Source: Megachile rotundata
Taxonomy: Eukaryota; Arthropoda; Insecta; Hymenoptera; Megachilidae
Direction of reading: 5' to 3'
Assembly: GCF_050947335.1 (NCBI RefSeq)
Contig: NC_134993.1
Location: 15,128,001-15,192,000 of the forward strand
Length of the DNA stretch: 64,000 bases
Below are positions 14,163-23,858 of this stretch, one piece after another (position 1 is the stretch's first letter; each line of letters opens with the position of its first letter). A model generated the notes under the pieces. That model searched no databases and was not told the DNA's origin. It saw nothing but the letters and a program-made list of their open reading frames with translations. A program made the position numbers and the translations under genes.

Positions 14163-14787
14163 ATCATATCAGCTGTCAATGGTAAAATGTCCGTGGACAG
14201 TTCATAAAAATTCATGTACAATAAATTAGGCCTGAATACTTTTCCATTTCAGCAATTTTATCCCTCAGTATAATTAATTTAAAATACTTTGTAAGAACAC
14301 ACTTAGACTTCTTCGATGTCTTTAATTTTTATCATTCCGTTCCACTTAAGATCGTACTCATTGAACAACGAGTTTTCGTTTATTCCGCGCATGTCGACTT
14401 TAATTATTACTAAAACATTGTAACATTGGCGGCACCAAACGAGAATACCCTGTGATCCTTTATGTTATATACTGCTTATATTATTACTTCTTCGCTCTAT
14501 TCACATATTTTTGTCCACCGTATATATGATAGAGACAGTAGAAGTGTGACATTATAAGTAGTGGAAACGTACTGAAGTTAGTTGCAATGCGTGATTGAGT
14601 ACTCAAGTGGCTATCATAGGGAAAATGGCGATGAAGCGAAAGAGATCCGGTCAATCGCTATAACATATAGTTCCCTGTTGATAAGAAACAAATGCGAAAT
14701 CAATAAATAGTGCACTTCTCTTTATAAAATAATTATATTGAAAAGCTGTTTATAGAAAAAGTTACTATTAGATTACAATATTTTGTA
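14163..14787. other. intergenic, 5' flank of polyamine oxidase
   Basis: No coding signal. It contains the promoter side of the minus-strand polyamine oxidase and ends where the inverted-repeat-bounded block begins. Confidence 0.5.
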
Positions 14788-14872
14788 CAGTAATTAATTT
14801 AAAAAATTGAAAGTATTTTGGGAGCATCATTCTTGAATATATATTTGAAAATTTATATTTTCGCGCGCGCTG
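14788..14872 (+). repeat. left imperfect inverted repeat
   Basis: Pairs with 25056-25124 on the opposite strand, with about three quarters identity by eye over roughly 85 bp and a gap. The best block is ATATATTTGAAA followed by TTTATATTTT and CGCGCGCT. Confidence 0.6.
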
Positions 14873-15135
14873 CTTGAAAACAGTAGCACTTGCCATCTGG
14901 CGGTTAAACGTGAATCTAGAAAAATAAGGAATTGTGTTTTTCTTCAAAATTAGGAACTTTCACGCTTTTCTGAGAAGAATAGTTTTCCAGGACGTCTATA
15001 GAAATGAAGAAATGTCATCACAATGTGCTAAATAGGTTAGAAAAAGAAATTAAAAATATTTTATTTTACGTACAGCAAAAAGCTCCAGCCTCTAGCGGTG
15101 CAAGGTTAGAACTAATTGTTTGAAAACGATACGGC

Positions 15136-15148
15136 GCAGTGTTGGGCA
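15136..15148 (+). repeat. left copy of exact 13-bp inverted repeat
   Basis: GCAGTGTTGGGCA, exact reverse complement of 25034-25046. It is followed within 15 bp by GCATGCGCA. The right copy is likewise beside GCATGCGCATGC, so the similarity extends beyond 13 bp. Confidence 0.7.
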
Positions 15149-15525
15149 GTTCCAGTGCATGCGCAGTAAGCTATCCGTAGAAGTCCTCAGTAGCGTATAC
15201 ACTTTGATGAAATATAAGGTATCACTAGGCCCTAGTAAGGAAAAAAAAATAAATTCATTTAGTGTTTTAAAAGTTATTGTGCTTTTGTGTTATTTCAAAT
15301 ATAATAATCTCCTATATTCCATCATATTATTCCCATTATATTATATTATATAATTTACGATATATACATATATGTATATTAATAAATAATCATTTTGCAA
15401 CATATCTGCAAGATTAAGTTAAAAAAAATTAATAAATTTAAATAATTACAACAATAAATTTGTTAATAAACTACCAAAAAATATAAAATTATAAAAAATA
15501 TGACGTTAGAATAATTATACAGCAA

Positions 15526-15727
15526 CCAATGAGAGTGGCTGCACGCTATTGGTGGATTACATGATGTCTGATTGGCTACTGTAACTAGCAATCATTCTTG
15601 CACTTCGATTTGATCTATTGGTCGATTACGTGATGTCTAATTGGCTACTGTAAACTACCAATCGCACTTACACTTGAAGAGGTCGCCGCTGCTCAGTTTT
15701 GTTTTGGAAGTCGAGGAGGTCGGGTCG
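15526..15727 (+). promoter_or_regulatory. CCAAT-box cluster with initiator-like motif (putative promoter)
   Basis: Six CCAAT or ATTGG pentamers occur at 15526, 15548, 15571, 15617, 15640 and 15658. They result partly from a tandem duplication of a roughly 69-bp unit (CTATTGGT.GATTAC.TGATGTCT). About 35 bp downstream of the last one is TCAGTT (A at 15695), which fits the arthropod initiator TCAGTY. GGTCGG at 15723 resembles a DPE but sits about one base off the ideal spacing. CCAAT boxes bind NF-Y in animals. That this drives a transcript through the micro-exon arrays is inference. Confidence 0.4.
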
Positions 15728-15804
15728 GCCCTGTCAACACTTACCGGTACGAGTCAAGGGTTTACTTTACCGATATTGTGCTTGTCCCTGTATTACCTAC
15801 TGTG

Positions 15805-16110
15805 CTTTAATAAGTGTTTAGTGTGTTTTAATAAATATTTTTTAATAAATATGCGGGTGTATTAACAAATTTTATGGTGTGATTCTACAAGTGTCAGTGA
15901 CTTAACCAGTGTGTTACCTGCATGCATATACGGATATATTAGTGTACCTTGTGTGTTATTACTAGTGTTTAATGTGCTTTAATAATTATTTTTTATTAAT
16001 TATGGGGGTGTATGAATAAAATTTATGGTGTGGTTCTACAAGTATCAGTGACTTTACTAGTGTGTTTCCTTAAGTGTTTGTGCATGTGTATACGGATTTA
16101 TTACTGTGTT
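15805..16110 (+). repeat. tandem duplication, about 160-bp unit, two copies
   Basis: The segment starting GTGTTTAGTGTGTTTTAAT (about 15805) recurs with changes from about 15963. Shared landmarks in order are a TTTTTTAATAAAT-like tract, GGGTGTAT, TTTATGGTGTG, TTCTACAAGT, CAGTGACTT and a TATACGGAT block. Confidence 0.75.
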
Positions 16111-16129
16111 TTATGGTGCGGTTATTTGA

Positions 16130-16560
16130 ATGTTTTATTAATTTTTTACTGTTTTAATGTATTTTGTGGAGTGATTATTTAAGTGCTTTTACAAACTGTT
16201 ATTGGGTGTTGGTGTACTTTATGCAATGATGATTTAAGTGTTTTGGCATAGTGTTACTGGTGCTTTAGTGTACTTTATGCAATGATTATTTAATTGTTTT
16301 GACATATTGTTACTGGTGGTTTAGTGTACTTTATGCAATGATTATTTAAATGTTTTGACATATTGTTACTGGTGTTTTAATATATTTTATGGAGTGATTA
16401 TTTAAATGTTTTAACAAATTGCTACTGGTGTTTTAGTGTGTATTATGGAATGGTTATTTAAATATTTTAACAAATTGTTACTGGTGTTTTAGTGTGTATT
16501 ATAGAGAGGTTATTTAAATGTTTTGGAATACTTGCACTGGTGTTTTAATGTGTTTTACCA
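16130..16560 (+). repeat. tandem array, roughly 60-bp unit, about 7 copies
   Basis: Degenerate repeats with the landmarks GTGTACTTTATGCAATGA, TTATTTAA.TGTTTT and ACATATTGTTACTGGTG, drifting from one end to the other. No open frame and no splice-signal pairs like those in the later arrays. Confidence 0.75.
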
Positions 16561-16820
16561 TGTAGTTATCTATGTGTTTCGGTATAAATTTGCAAACGTT
16601 TTAACCTGTGCCATACAATAATTATTCAAGTGCATTGACATATTTTTTCGAATATTTTATAATGTTTCACTGAGTGACTATACGTTTTGATACACGTTTG
16701 CAAATTTATTACCAGTTTTTGTAATGTAGTTTGCATGCATGTTTTTCAAAGTTAAAAAAACCAATCGAAATGCAAATTGATAGACAGTTACTAAATTGTT
16801 GTCCTGCTATGATTACAGAA

Positions 16821-16915
16821 GGCCACTCTGCCAATCCAATGGTCACTCTGCCAATCCAATGATCACTCTGCCAATCCAATGGTAACTCTGCCAATCCAAT
16901 GGTCAACCTGCCAAA
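16821..16915 (+). repeat. short tandem repeat, about 20-bp unit
   Basis: Four to five copies of GGTCACTCTGCCAATCCAAT, followed by decaying CCAATCCAAA-type copies to about 16965. Each unit contains a CCAAT pentamer. Confidence 0.9.
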
Positions 16916-17760
16916 TCCAAACGTTGCCAAAGCAATCCAAACCAATCCAAAGCAGTCCAAAGCAGCACGAATTTGATGTTTTGCCGGTAAAGCGATCGCA
17001 GTGGCGCAAGTCAGCGATCGGTGAGTCGCATGCTTTATGGTTCCTCCGGTTCCCATCATGTCGTAGGACGAATGGTCCGAAGCGACACGGGAACTGGTTG
17101 TATTTTATATTTTTGAGCGAGCATAGTGACCACGACTGTACGATCGTGCAAAATTCGTACACACTGTTTATTTCATTTATTAGCTCAGGTCAGGGTTTTC
17201 TTGTACATCGCGTTTTAACTTCTTTTCAATTTAAAATTAAAATTAGTACATAGAAGTCGGATGACCCTCCGATTTCACAGTACTTTTCGAGTCACTTTCA
17301 TAAAGTTATCGAGTCACTTTCAATTTTTACGTACGCGTGAAAATTTTTTAAATACATATGTACAAGAAAATATCGCGAGAAACAGATTTCGATATCAAAG
17401 TTATTTACGAATGTTTGAGTCATTTAGAAATTTACTTTGATATCACAAATCTGTTAAAAATGAAACAATCGTATACTTAGATTTTTGCAAAGTGATCTTC
17501 CATTTTCCATTTTGAACATTTTTTAAAGTTAGAGTCAATTTTTGCTGGAAGACACTTTATTAGCATGTTTCTAATCAAGTTTTTTAGCTCAGGATTTTCA
17601 GCACACATGAAGAAAACTGGTAGGTGAAAATACACGTGGCCGTGTTCATTTTTATGCTCTATACTCATGCGCGTGCTTAGATGCTACTCGCATGGGTTAG
17701 GGCAGGTGGACACGGTTTAGTTTTAAGATGTTTTGGCGATCGACAAATTGACAGTGAATT

Positions 17761-17813
17761 ATCGACACAAGTTACACGTGTGTGTGTGGTTAGGTCGTGG
17801 ACCTTGTGTCGAT
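17761..17813 (+). other. hairpin, 11-bp perfect stem
   Basis: ATCGACACAAG at 17761-17771 pairs with CTTGTGTCGAT at 17803-17813. The loop of about 31 nt holds a GTGTGTGTG tract. Confidence 0.7.
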
Positions 17814-17867
17814 TAAACTATAGATTTATTTTTTAAATTTTGCAAAATTCTATTTGAAAATGCATAC

Positions 17868-17934
17868 AAAATGCAAGTCGAGTCATTTGAAAATGCATAC
17901 AAAATGCAAGTAGAGTCATTTGAAAATTATATAA
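17868..17934 (+). repeat. 33-bp direct repeat, two copies
   Basis: Two near-identical copies of ATTTGAAAATGCATACAAAA followed by TGCAAGT.GAGTC, in direct tandem. Confidence 0.85.
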
Positions 17935-18443
17935 AGTTATTAAGTTAGAAAATTGTATTAGTAGTTTAAATTATTACAAGTACATATTACATTGAATATT
18001 TGAAAGAATAAGAAAATGAAATATGTATGTTCACTGTCGATTGTCGATCGATTTCAGCAAAAAGGTATGAACATAGAGTGTGAATGTAGTATTGAACTCG
18101 GGTGTCGGAGACGTCCCGGGACGTACTCCCTAGGATTAGGCTTATTTGCACCCGGGTGGTATGTGTGAGAACCGTGGAGTGTGTTTTTGTGAGAGTGGAC
18201 TTTGCAATTTTTTAAATATAGCGATAGGCAGGCAGGTAGCTTACTTCTGGTGTGAATGAGTTAGTTTTAAGTAGGTAGGGCCAGAGCAAGCTTTCACGTT
18301 TCTCTATCCTCCTCTCTCACACGTGAGATGCTTGCATCTGGGGGGTTCACGAAAAATCGAGAAGAGAAAAATTAAATATGAATATATTTAATATCTCTTG
18401 AACTCGATTGTTCGTTCAGGCCAGGCCTTTTAGTTTGTAAGTC

Positions 18444-18468
18444 GCAGTCGGGTTCTAGATCCGACTGC
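18444..18468 (+). other. hairpin beside a GTAAGT
   Basis: GCAGTCGG (18444-18451) and CCGACTGC (18461-18468) form a perfect 8-bp stem with a 9-nt loop. It lies a few bases after TTTTAG-TTT-GTAAGT, an acceptor and donor signal only 3 nt apart. Confidence 0.65.
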
Positions 18469-18517
18469 AAAAATGAAGTATAAAGTGAAGTGAAGTGCAG
18501 TGAAATAAAATATTCTG

Positions 18518-18751
18518 CTCGGACATTCTTTTACGGACAGCGCATTCTAAGAATCGCTGCTCGTATTTTTATTTTGAGTAATTATTTTTCTTTGCAAACT
18601 AACTTGTATTGCATAAAATTTCGAGTTTGTTATCGATCGAAATAAATGGATAGTGGTGCAATTTTATTTATGTAAAATTGTTTGCTATCTGTTTATGGAG
18701 ATTGATAGCAAAATTGAAAATTTATGTAATTGAAAAATAAGAATGTCCGAG
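18518..18751 (+). other. nested hairpins inside a 13-bp inverted repeat
   Basis: CTCGGACATTCTT (18518-18530) pairs exactly with AAGAATGTCCGAG (18739-18751). Inside are AGCGCATTCT/AGAATCGCT (near 18539-18558, one bulge), ATTTCGA/TCGAAAT (near 18618-18643), CAATTTTA/TAAAATTG (18659-18680) and TTTGCTATC/GATAGCAAA (18681-18712). One outer stem enclosing four inner stems is the layout of a multi-branched RNA. Confidence 0.65.
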
Positions 18752-18859
18752 TTACCGTAAAATTTCGCGAGTGATTTTTGTGAGGCTGTGCCGAAGAGAG
18801 AAGAGGCTATATGCCGAAGAGCCCCGGCAAAATTGCCAAAGAAGAGGGGAACTATTAAT

Positions 18860-18982
18860 GGCTGTCCATCTTAGGATGGACAGTCATTTTGTCACTATGC
18901 TCGCTATTATTTTCTTGTGTTTTACATGTATTTTTTTGAACGATACAAAATGTATCGTTTTGCTCGAATTTTTACGAGCAAA
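18860..18982 (+). other. three consecutive short-loop hairpins
   Basis: GGCTGTCCATC/GATGGACAGTC (18860-18885, one G-U pair, 4-nt loop), AACGATACA/TGTATCGTT (18939-18959, 3-nt loop) and TTTGCTCG/CGAGCAAA (18959-18982, 8-nt loop). GGCAAAATTGCC, self-complementary, lies just upstream. Confidence 0.7.
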
Positions 18983-18999
18983 GTCACCCGCGATTTTTA

Positions 19000-19325
19000 T
19001 GCCCTCCCAATTAAATTTCGAGATTAAAGATTTTTTCGTAACTTCGCGATTAAATTATGAGATTAGAGATTTTTGTATCCCTTCGCGATTCCAGATTTTT
19101 ATGCCCTCCCAATTAAATTTCAAGATTAGAGATTTTTGCGATTAAATTTTGTGATTAGAGATTTTTATATCCCTTCGCGATTCGAGATTTTTATACCTTC
19201 GCGAGTAAATTTCGAGATTAGAGATTTTTGTATCCCTTCGCGATTATATTACGAAATTCGAGATATCCCTTCGCGATTTTATTACGAAATTCGAGATTTG
19301 TATATCTCTTCGCGATTTTAATTTC
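19000..19325 (+). repeat. degenerate tandem array, unit about 30-36 bp
   Basis: About nine units built from CCTTCGCGATT, AAATTTCGAGATT and AGAGATTTTTGTATC. The period is near a multiple of three in places, which lets a repetitive frame stay open. No evidence for a protein. Confidence 0.8.
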
Positions 19326-19498
19326 CCACAATTTTATATGTTAATTATTTTTCTCTGTTTCAGGAATTGATTTTGAATAAATTGTTTTATTGTTCACTGA
19401 TTTTTAATTCGTAATTTTCATTGTGTTTTTTGTTTCTCGATAGCGTCGTTTCACTTCTACTCCTACGATTGTTGTATAGATTAATAAAATTTTGTATC

Positions 19499-20237
19499 TT
19501 TCAGATTTCATTTTTTGGTAAGTTATGTTGTTCCTTCTTCTAAAACTTCTGTGTTAATAAATTTTTATCTGTTTCAGAATTTAATTTTTGGTAAATCGTA
19601 CATTGTTCTCTCTTCTAAATTTTCTATGTTAATAAATTTTTATCTGTTTCAGTATTTCTTCTTTGGTAAGTGATGTCTTCTCAAATCCGCAATTTTCATT
19701 GCGTTTTGTATTTTGTGAAATTCTTGTATGAAATAAAGAAAAATTTTCCTCCTCCTCCCACTATATTCTATGTTAATAAAATTTTGTCTGTTTCAGATTT
19801 TTATTATAAGTAAGTAGTGAAACAATTTATATTTGTCTTAATAACTTTTGTCTGTTTCAGAATTTAATTTTTGGTAAGTTCTTACATTGTTCTCTCTTCT
19901 AAATTTTCTATGTTAATAAATTTTTATCTGTTTCAGTATTTCTTCTTTGGTAAGTGATGTCTTCTCAAATCCGCAATTTTCATTGCGTTTTGTATTTTTT
20001 GAAATTCTTGTATGAAATAAAGAAAAATTTTCCTCCTCCTCCCACTATATTCTATGTTAATAAAATTTTGTCTGTTTCAGATTTTTATTATAAGTAAGTA
20101 GTGAAACAATTTTTATTTGTCTTAATAACTTTTGTCTGTTTCAGAATTTAATTTTTGGTAAGTTCTTGCATTGTTCTCTCTTCTAAATTTTCTATGTTAA
20201 TAAATTTTTGTCTGTTTTAGCATTTAATTTTTGGTAA
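19499..20237 (+). repeat. micro-exon-like array I, about nine units, with a 284-bp duplication
   Basis: Acceptor CAG ends at about 19504, 19578, 19651, 19797, 19860, 19937, 20081 and 20144, with a TTTTAG at 20219. In these units the segment between acceptor and GTAAGT is 13 nt: ATTTCATTTTTTG, AATTTAATTTTTG, TATTTCTTCTTTG, ATTTTTATTATAA and CATTTAATTTTTG. A three-unit block of about 284 bp is repeated almost exactly (from about 19578 and from about 19860). It includes a longer spacer with CCTCCTCCTCCCACTATATT. Confidence 0.75.
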
Positions 20238-20296
20238 GTCATGTTGAGCGCATTAGATTTTTAATTCCGAGCTTGTGGGAGGAAGGGTGGGCTCGG

Positions 20297-20337
20297 GCGC
20301 AGGTTTTTCGTCACAAATTGTGACGAAAAGCCTGCGC
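20297..20337 (+). other. near-perfect 20-bp hairpin
   Basis: Left arm 20297-20316 and right arm 20318-20337 are complementary over 20 bp, with one T/G position that would pair as U-G in RNA. The arms start GCGCAGG and end CCTGCGC. A GTAAGT follows at 20343. Confidence 0.85.
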
Positions 20338-20342
20338 ACTTT

Positions 20343-20548
20343 GTAAGTACCTCTTATTCTAAATTGCACTCATCTTTGTCACAATTTTTTAACTTACGTA
20401 TTAGATTATAGTAATAGTTTGTTATTTTTTGTACTTTTTTTTTTCAATTTCTACAAACTTAAAAGAAAGTTCTTCCAACTTTCTTTCCTATCTTCTTGCA
20501 ATTTTTACAAAGTTTTATATACGAGTGCAATTTTAGAATAAGAGGTAC
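20343..20548 (+). other. long-range hairpin module A
   Basis: Left arm 20347-20371 (starts GTACCTCTTATTCTAA, ends TTGCACTC) pairs with right arm 20523-20548 over 25 bp with one bulged base. The left arm overlaps GTAAGT at 20343. Inside is a perfect 10-bp hairpin, AAAGAAAGTT/AACTTTCTTT (20462-20486, loop CTTCC). The same architecture recurs at 23.86-24.47 kb. Confidence 0.8.
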
Positions 20549-21021
20549 ATGTAGGGCATTTAAAATGTATTACAGTATGCGTGAGTGTGCGAATGGTGTG
20601 TGTCCTGCATCCTGTACTCACTCGTAGGGCCTCTAATTTTCTATCTGATTTTATTTCTAGCTTCGAAATTTTCAAGCCTCTTCTCTACTTTATTTCTTCT
20701 CCTGTCTTACTTTATTATTTCATTGATTTTTAATGCTTCAGTTTCGCTTTCATCTCGTGCATATTATTTCGAGCGTCGAAGTCTTCGGATCTCCTCGTCA
20801 TCTCATTTTGACTTTAAGCTTTTTAATCTCCTCGGGTTTTTATTTTCTATTCAACATTTTCAAACAACGTGATTTTCTTTCGAGTCTTGAAGTTTTTCAA
20901 TCTCTTCGTCTTTTTATTTCGGAGTTGAGATTTTCAAAATCTACTATTTCCATTTTTGAAGAGTTTCGTTTCGAATAGAGGGAGATTTCATCCCTTGATC
21001 CTTCGATTTTCTGTATTAATT

Positions 21022-23375
21022 ACTTTTGTCTGTTTCAGGTTTTGATTTCAAGTAAGTAATTCACTGATTTATGTTTGTCTAAATACTTTTTGTCTGTTTC
21101 AGATTTTTATTAAAAGTAAGTAATTCACTGATTTATGCTTGTCTAAATACTTTTTGTCTGTTCCAGATTTTTATTTAAAAGTAAGTAATTCACTGATTTA
21201 TGGTTGTCTAATTAATTTTTGTCTGTTTCAGATTTTTATTAAAAGTAAGTAATTCATTGATTTATGTTTGTCTAAATACGTTTTGTCTGTTTCAGATTTT
21301 TATTAAAAGTAAATAATTCACTGATTTATGTTTGTTTAAATACTTTTTGTCTGTTTCAGATTTTTATTAAAAGTAAGTAATTCACTGATTTATGTTTGTC
21401 TAATTAATTTTTGTCTGTTTCAGATTTTTATTAAAAGTAAGTAATTCACTGATTTATGTTTGTCTAATTAATTTTTGTCTGTTTCAGATTTTTGTTAAAA
21501 GTAAGTAATTCATTGATTTATGTTTGTCTAATTAATTTTTGTCTGTTTCAGATTTTTATTAAAAGTAAGTAATTCATTGATTTATGTTTGTCTAATTAAT
21601 TTTTGTCTGTTTCAGATTTTTATTAAAAGTAAGTAATTCACTGATTTATGTTTGTCTAAATACGTTTTGTCTGTTTCAGATTTTTATTTCAAGTAAGTAA
21701 TTCATTGATTTATGTTTGTCTAATTAATTTTTGTCTGTTTCAGATTTTTATTAAAAGTAAGTAATTCACTGATTTATGTTTGTCTAATTAATTTTTGTAT
21801 GTTTCAGATTTTTATTAAAAGTAAGTCATTTATTGATTTATGGTTGTCTAATTAATTTTTGTCTGTTTCAGATTTTTATTTCAAGTAAGTAATTCAATGT
21901 TTCATATGTGTCTTAATCAAATTTGTATGTTTCAGGTTTTAATTTTATGTAAGTAATTTCTAATGTTTCATTTTTGTCTTAACTATTTTTGTATGTTTCA
22001 GATTTTTATTAAAAGTAAGTCATTTATTGATTTATGGTTGTCTAATTAATTTTTGTCTGTTTCAGATTTTTATTTCAAGTAAGTAATTCAATGTTTCATA
22101 TTTGTCCTAATCATTTTTGTATGTTTCAGGTTTTAATTTCAAGTAAGTAATTTTTAATGTTTCATATTTGTCCTAATCATTTTTGTATGTTTCAGATTTT
22201 AATTTTATGTAAGTAATTTTTAATGTTTCCTTTTTGTCTTAACTACTTTTGTATGTTTCAGGTTTTAATTTTAAGTAAGTAACTTTTAATATTTTTCATG
22301 TTGTCTTAATTATTTTTGCATGTTGCAGGTTTTAATTTCAAGTAAGTAATTTTTAATGTTTCATTTTTGTCTTAACTATTTTTGTATGTTTCAGGTTTTA
22401 ATTTTAAGTAAGTAACTTTTAATGTTTTTCATGTTGTCTTAATTATTTTTGTGTGTTTCAAGTTTTAATTTCAAGTAAGTAATTTTTAATGTTTCATATT
22501 TGTCCTAATCATTTTTGTATGTTTCAGGTTTTAATTTTATGTAAGTAATTTTTAATGTTTCCTTTTTGTCTTAACTACTTTTGTATGTTTCAGGTTTTAA
22601 TTTTAAGTAAGTAACTTTTAATATTTTTCATGTTGTCTTAATTATTTTTGCATGTTGCAGGTTTTAATTTCAAGTAAGTAATTTTTAATGTTTCATTTTT
22701 GTCTTAACTATTTTTGTATGTTTCAGGTTTTAATTTTAAGTAAGTAACTTTTAATGTTTTTCATGTTGTCTTAATTATTTTTGTGTGTTTCAAGTTTTAA
22801 TTTCAAGTAAGTAATTTTTAATGTTTCATATTTGTCCTAATCATTTTTGTATGTTTCAGGTTTTAATTTTAAGTAAGTAACTTTTAATGTTTCATATTTG
22901 TCTTAATTATGTTTGTATGTTTCAGCTTATTATTTTATATAAGTAATGAAATAATTTATATTAGTCTTAATTTCTTTTATCTGTTACAGATTTTTATTTT
23001 ATATAAGTAATGTAATAATTTCTATTTGTCTTAATTTCTTTTATCTGTTACAGATTTCTATTTTATGTAAGTAATGAAATAATTTATATTTGTCTTAACT
23101 ACTTTTGTTTGTTTCAGAATTTTTATTTTATGTAAGTAAGTGAATTATTCATATGTGTCTTAATTATATTACTATTTTTCAGATTTTTATTTTAATAATT
23201 CATGTTTGTATTAATTTCTTTCTGACGTTTCAGGTTTTTATTCTAATAATTCATATTTCTCTTAATTTCTTTCAGATGTTTCAGGTTTTTATTTTTCAGA
23301 TTTTAATTAGGTAATGAAATGTTTCATATGTATCTTAATTACATTTTTATGTTACAGATTTTGATCGTAAGTAAC
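21022..23375 (+). repeat. micro-exon-like array II, about 37 units of 64-67 bp
   Basis: Each unit reads: branch-like TCTAAT or TCTTAACT, tract TTTTTGTCTGTTTCAG (or TTTTTGTATGTTTCAG), a 13-nt segment, then GTAAGTAA. Acceptor ends include 21038, 21102, 21166, 21231, 21295, 21359, 21423, 21487, 21551, 21615, 21679, 21743, 21807, 21871, 21935, 22001, 22065, 22129, 22195, 22261, 22328, 22394, 22528, 22593, 22660, 22726, 22859, 22925, 22989, 23053 and 23117. The common 13-mers are ATTTTTATTAAAA, ATTTTTATTTCAA and GTTTTAATTTTAA. A few units have 14 nt or a damaged donor (ATAAGT, or none near 23182) or acceptor (CAAG near 22462 and 22793). From 22.2 kb a five-unit, 332-bp higher-order repeat is present twice. 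Confidence 0.85.
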
Positions 23376-23858
23376 TAAGTATTTCTCAAGTAAATTGTAA
23401 TTTTATTTGCGTATTTTTATCGAGTCAACTCGAGATGTATTTCTCTTTTATTCCAAAAATGCTAATATAAATTTTGCATGGTAGCATGAATTGTGCATGG
23501 TAGCATGAATTGTGCATGCCTAAACATTATAACGTTACTAGTCTTAGATTTGCTTTTCTATTTCCTCTTTTTATTAATACACCTAATTAGTCTACAGGTA
23601 AGGAAGAGGTCATCATTGAAGACTTCCTTCGTGGGATTTCACCAACTAACGCGCTAATTTTAAGTAATTTTAAGTTGCTATTGTAATATATTGTAGTACG
23701 AATGAGTAAATGTGTGAATGGCGTATACGCGAAGATCGAAGACATCAATCATCGAGGGATCTTCGAGGGATGCGTGCGTTAGCTATAAGTTAATGTTACG
23801 CGTGCGTTAGTTTTAAGTTAATCGTAATCGTGTGGGCAGGGTGGGTGGGTCCCTGTAA

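Noticed and set aside
18771..19321. Two plus-strand frames with repeating FEIRDFCIPSR-like peptides
   Set aside because: They follow a degenerate tandem repeat whose period is near a multiple of three. There is no conserved protein signal, and hairpins occupy the same bases.
20585..20978. Hydrophobic open frames after module A
   Set aside because: T-rich sequence gives Phe/Leu-rich frames by composition. The frames overlap each other and have no signature.
19499..23375. CRISPR-like repeat-spacer array
   Set aside because: The whole unit repeats, with no unique spacers. The host is clearly an animal and the repeats carry splice signals.
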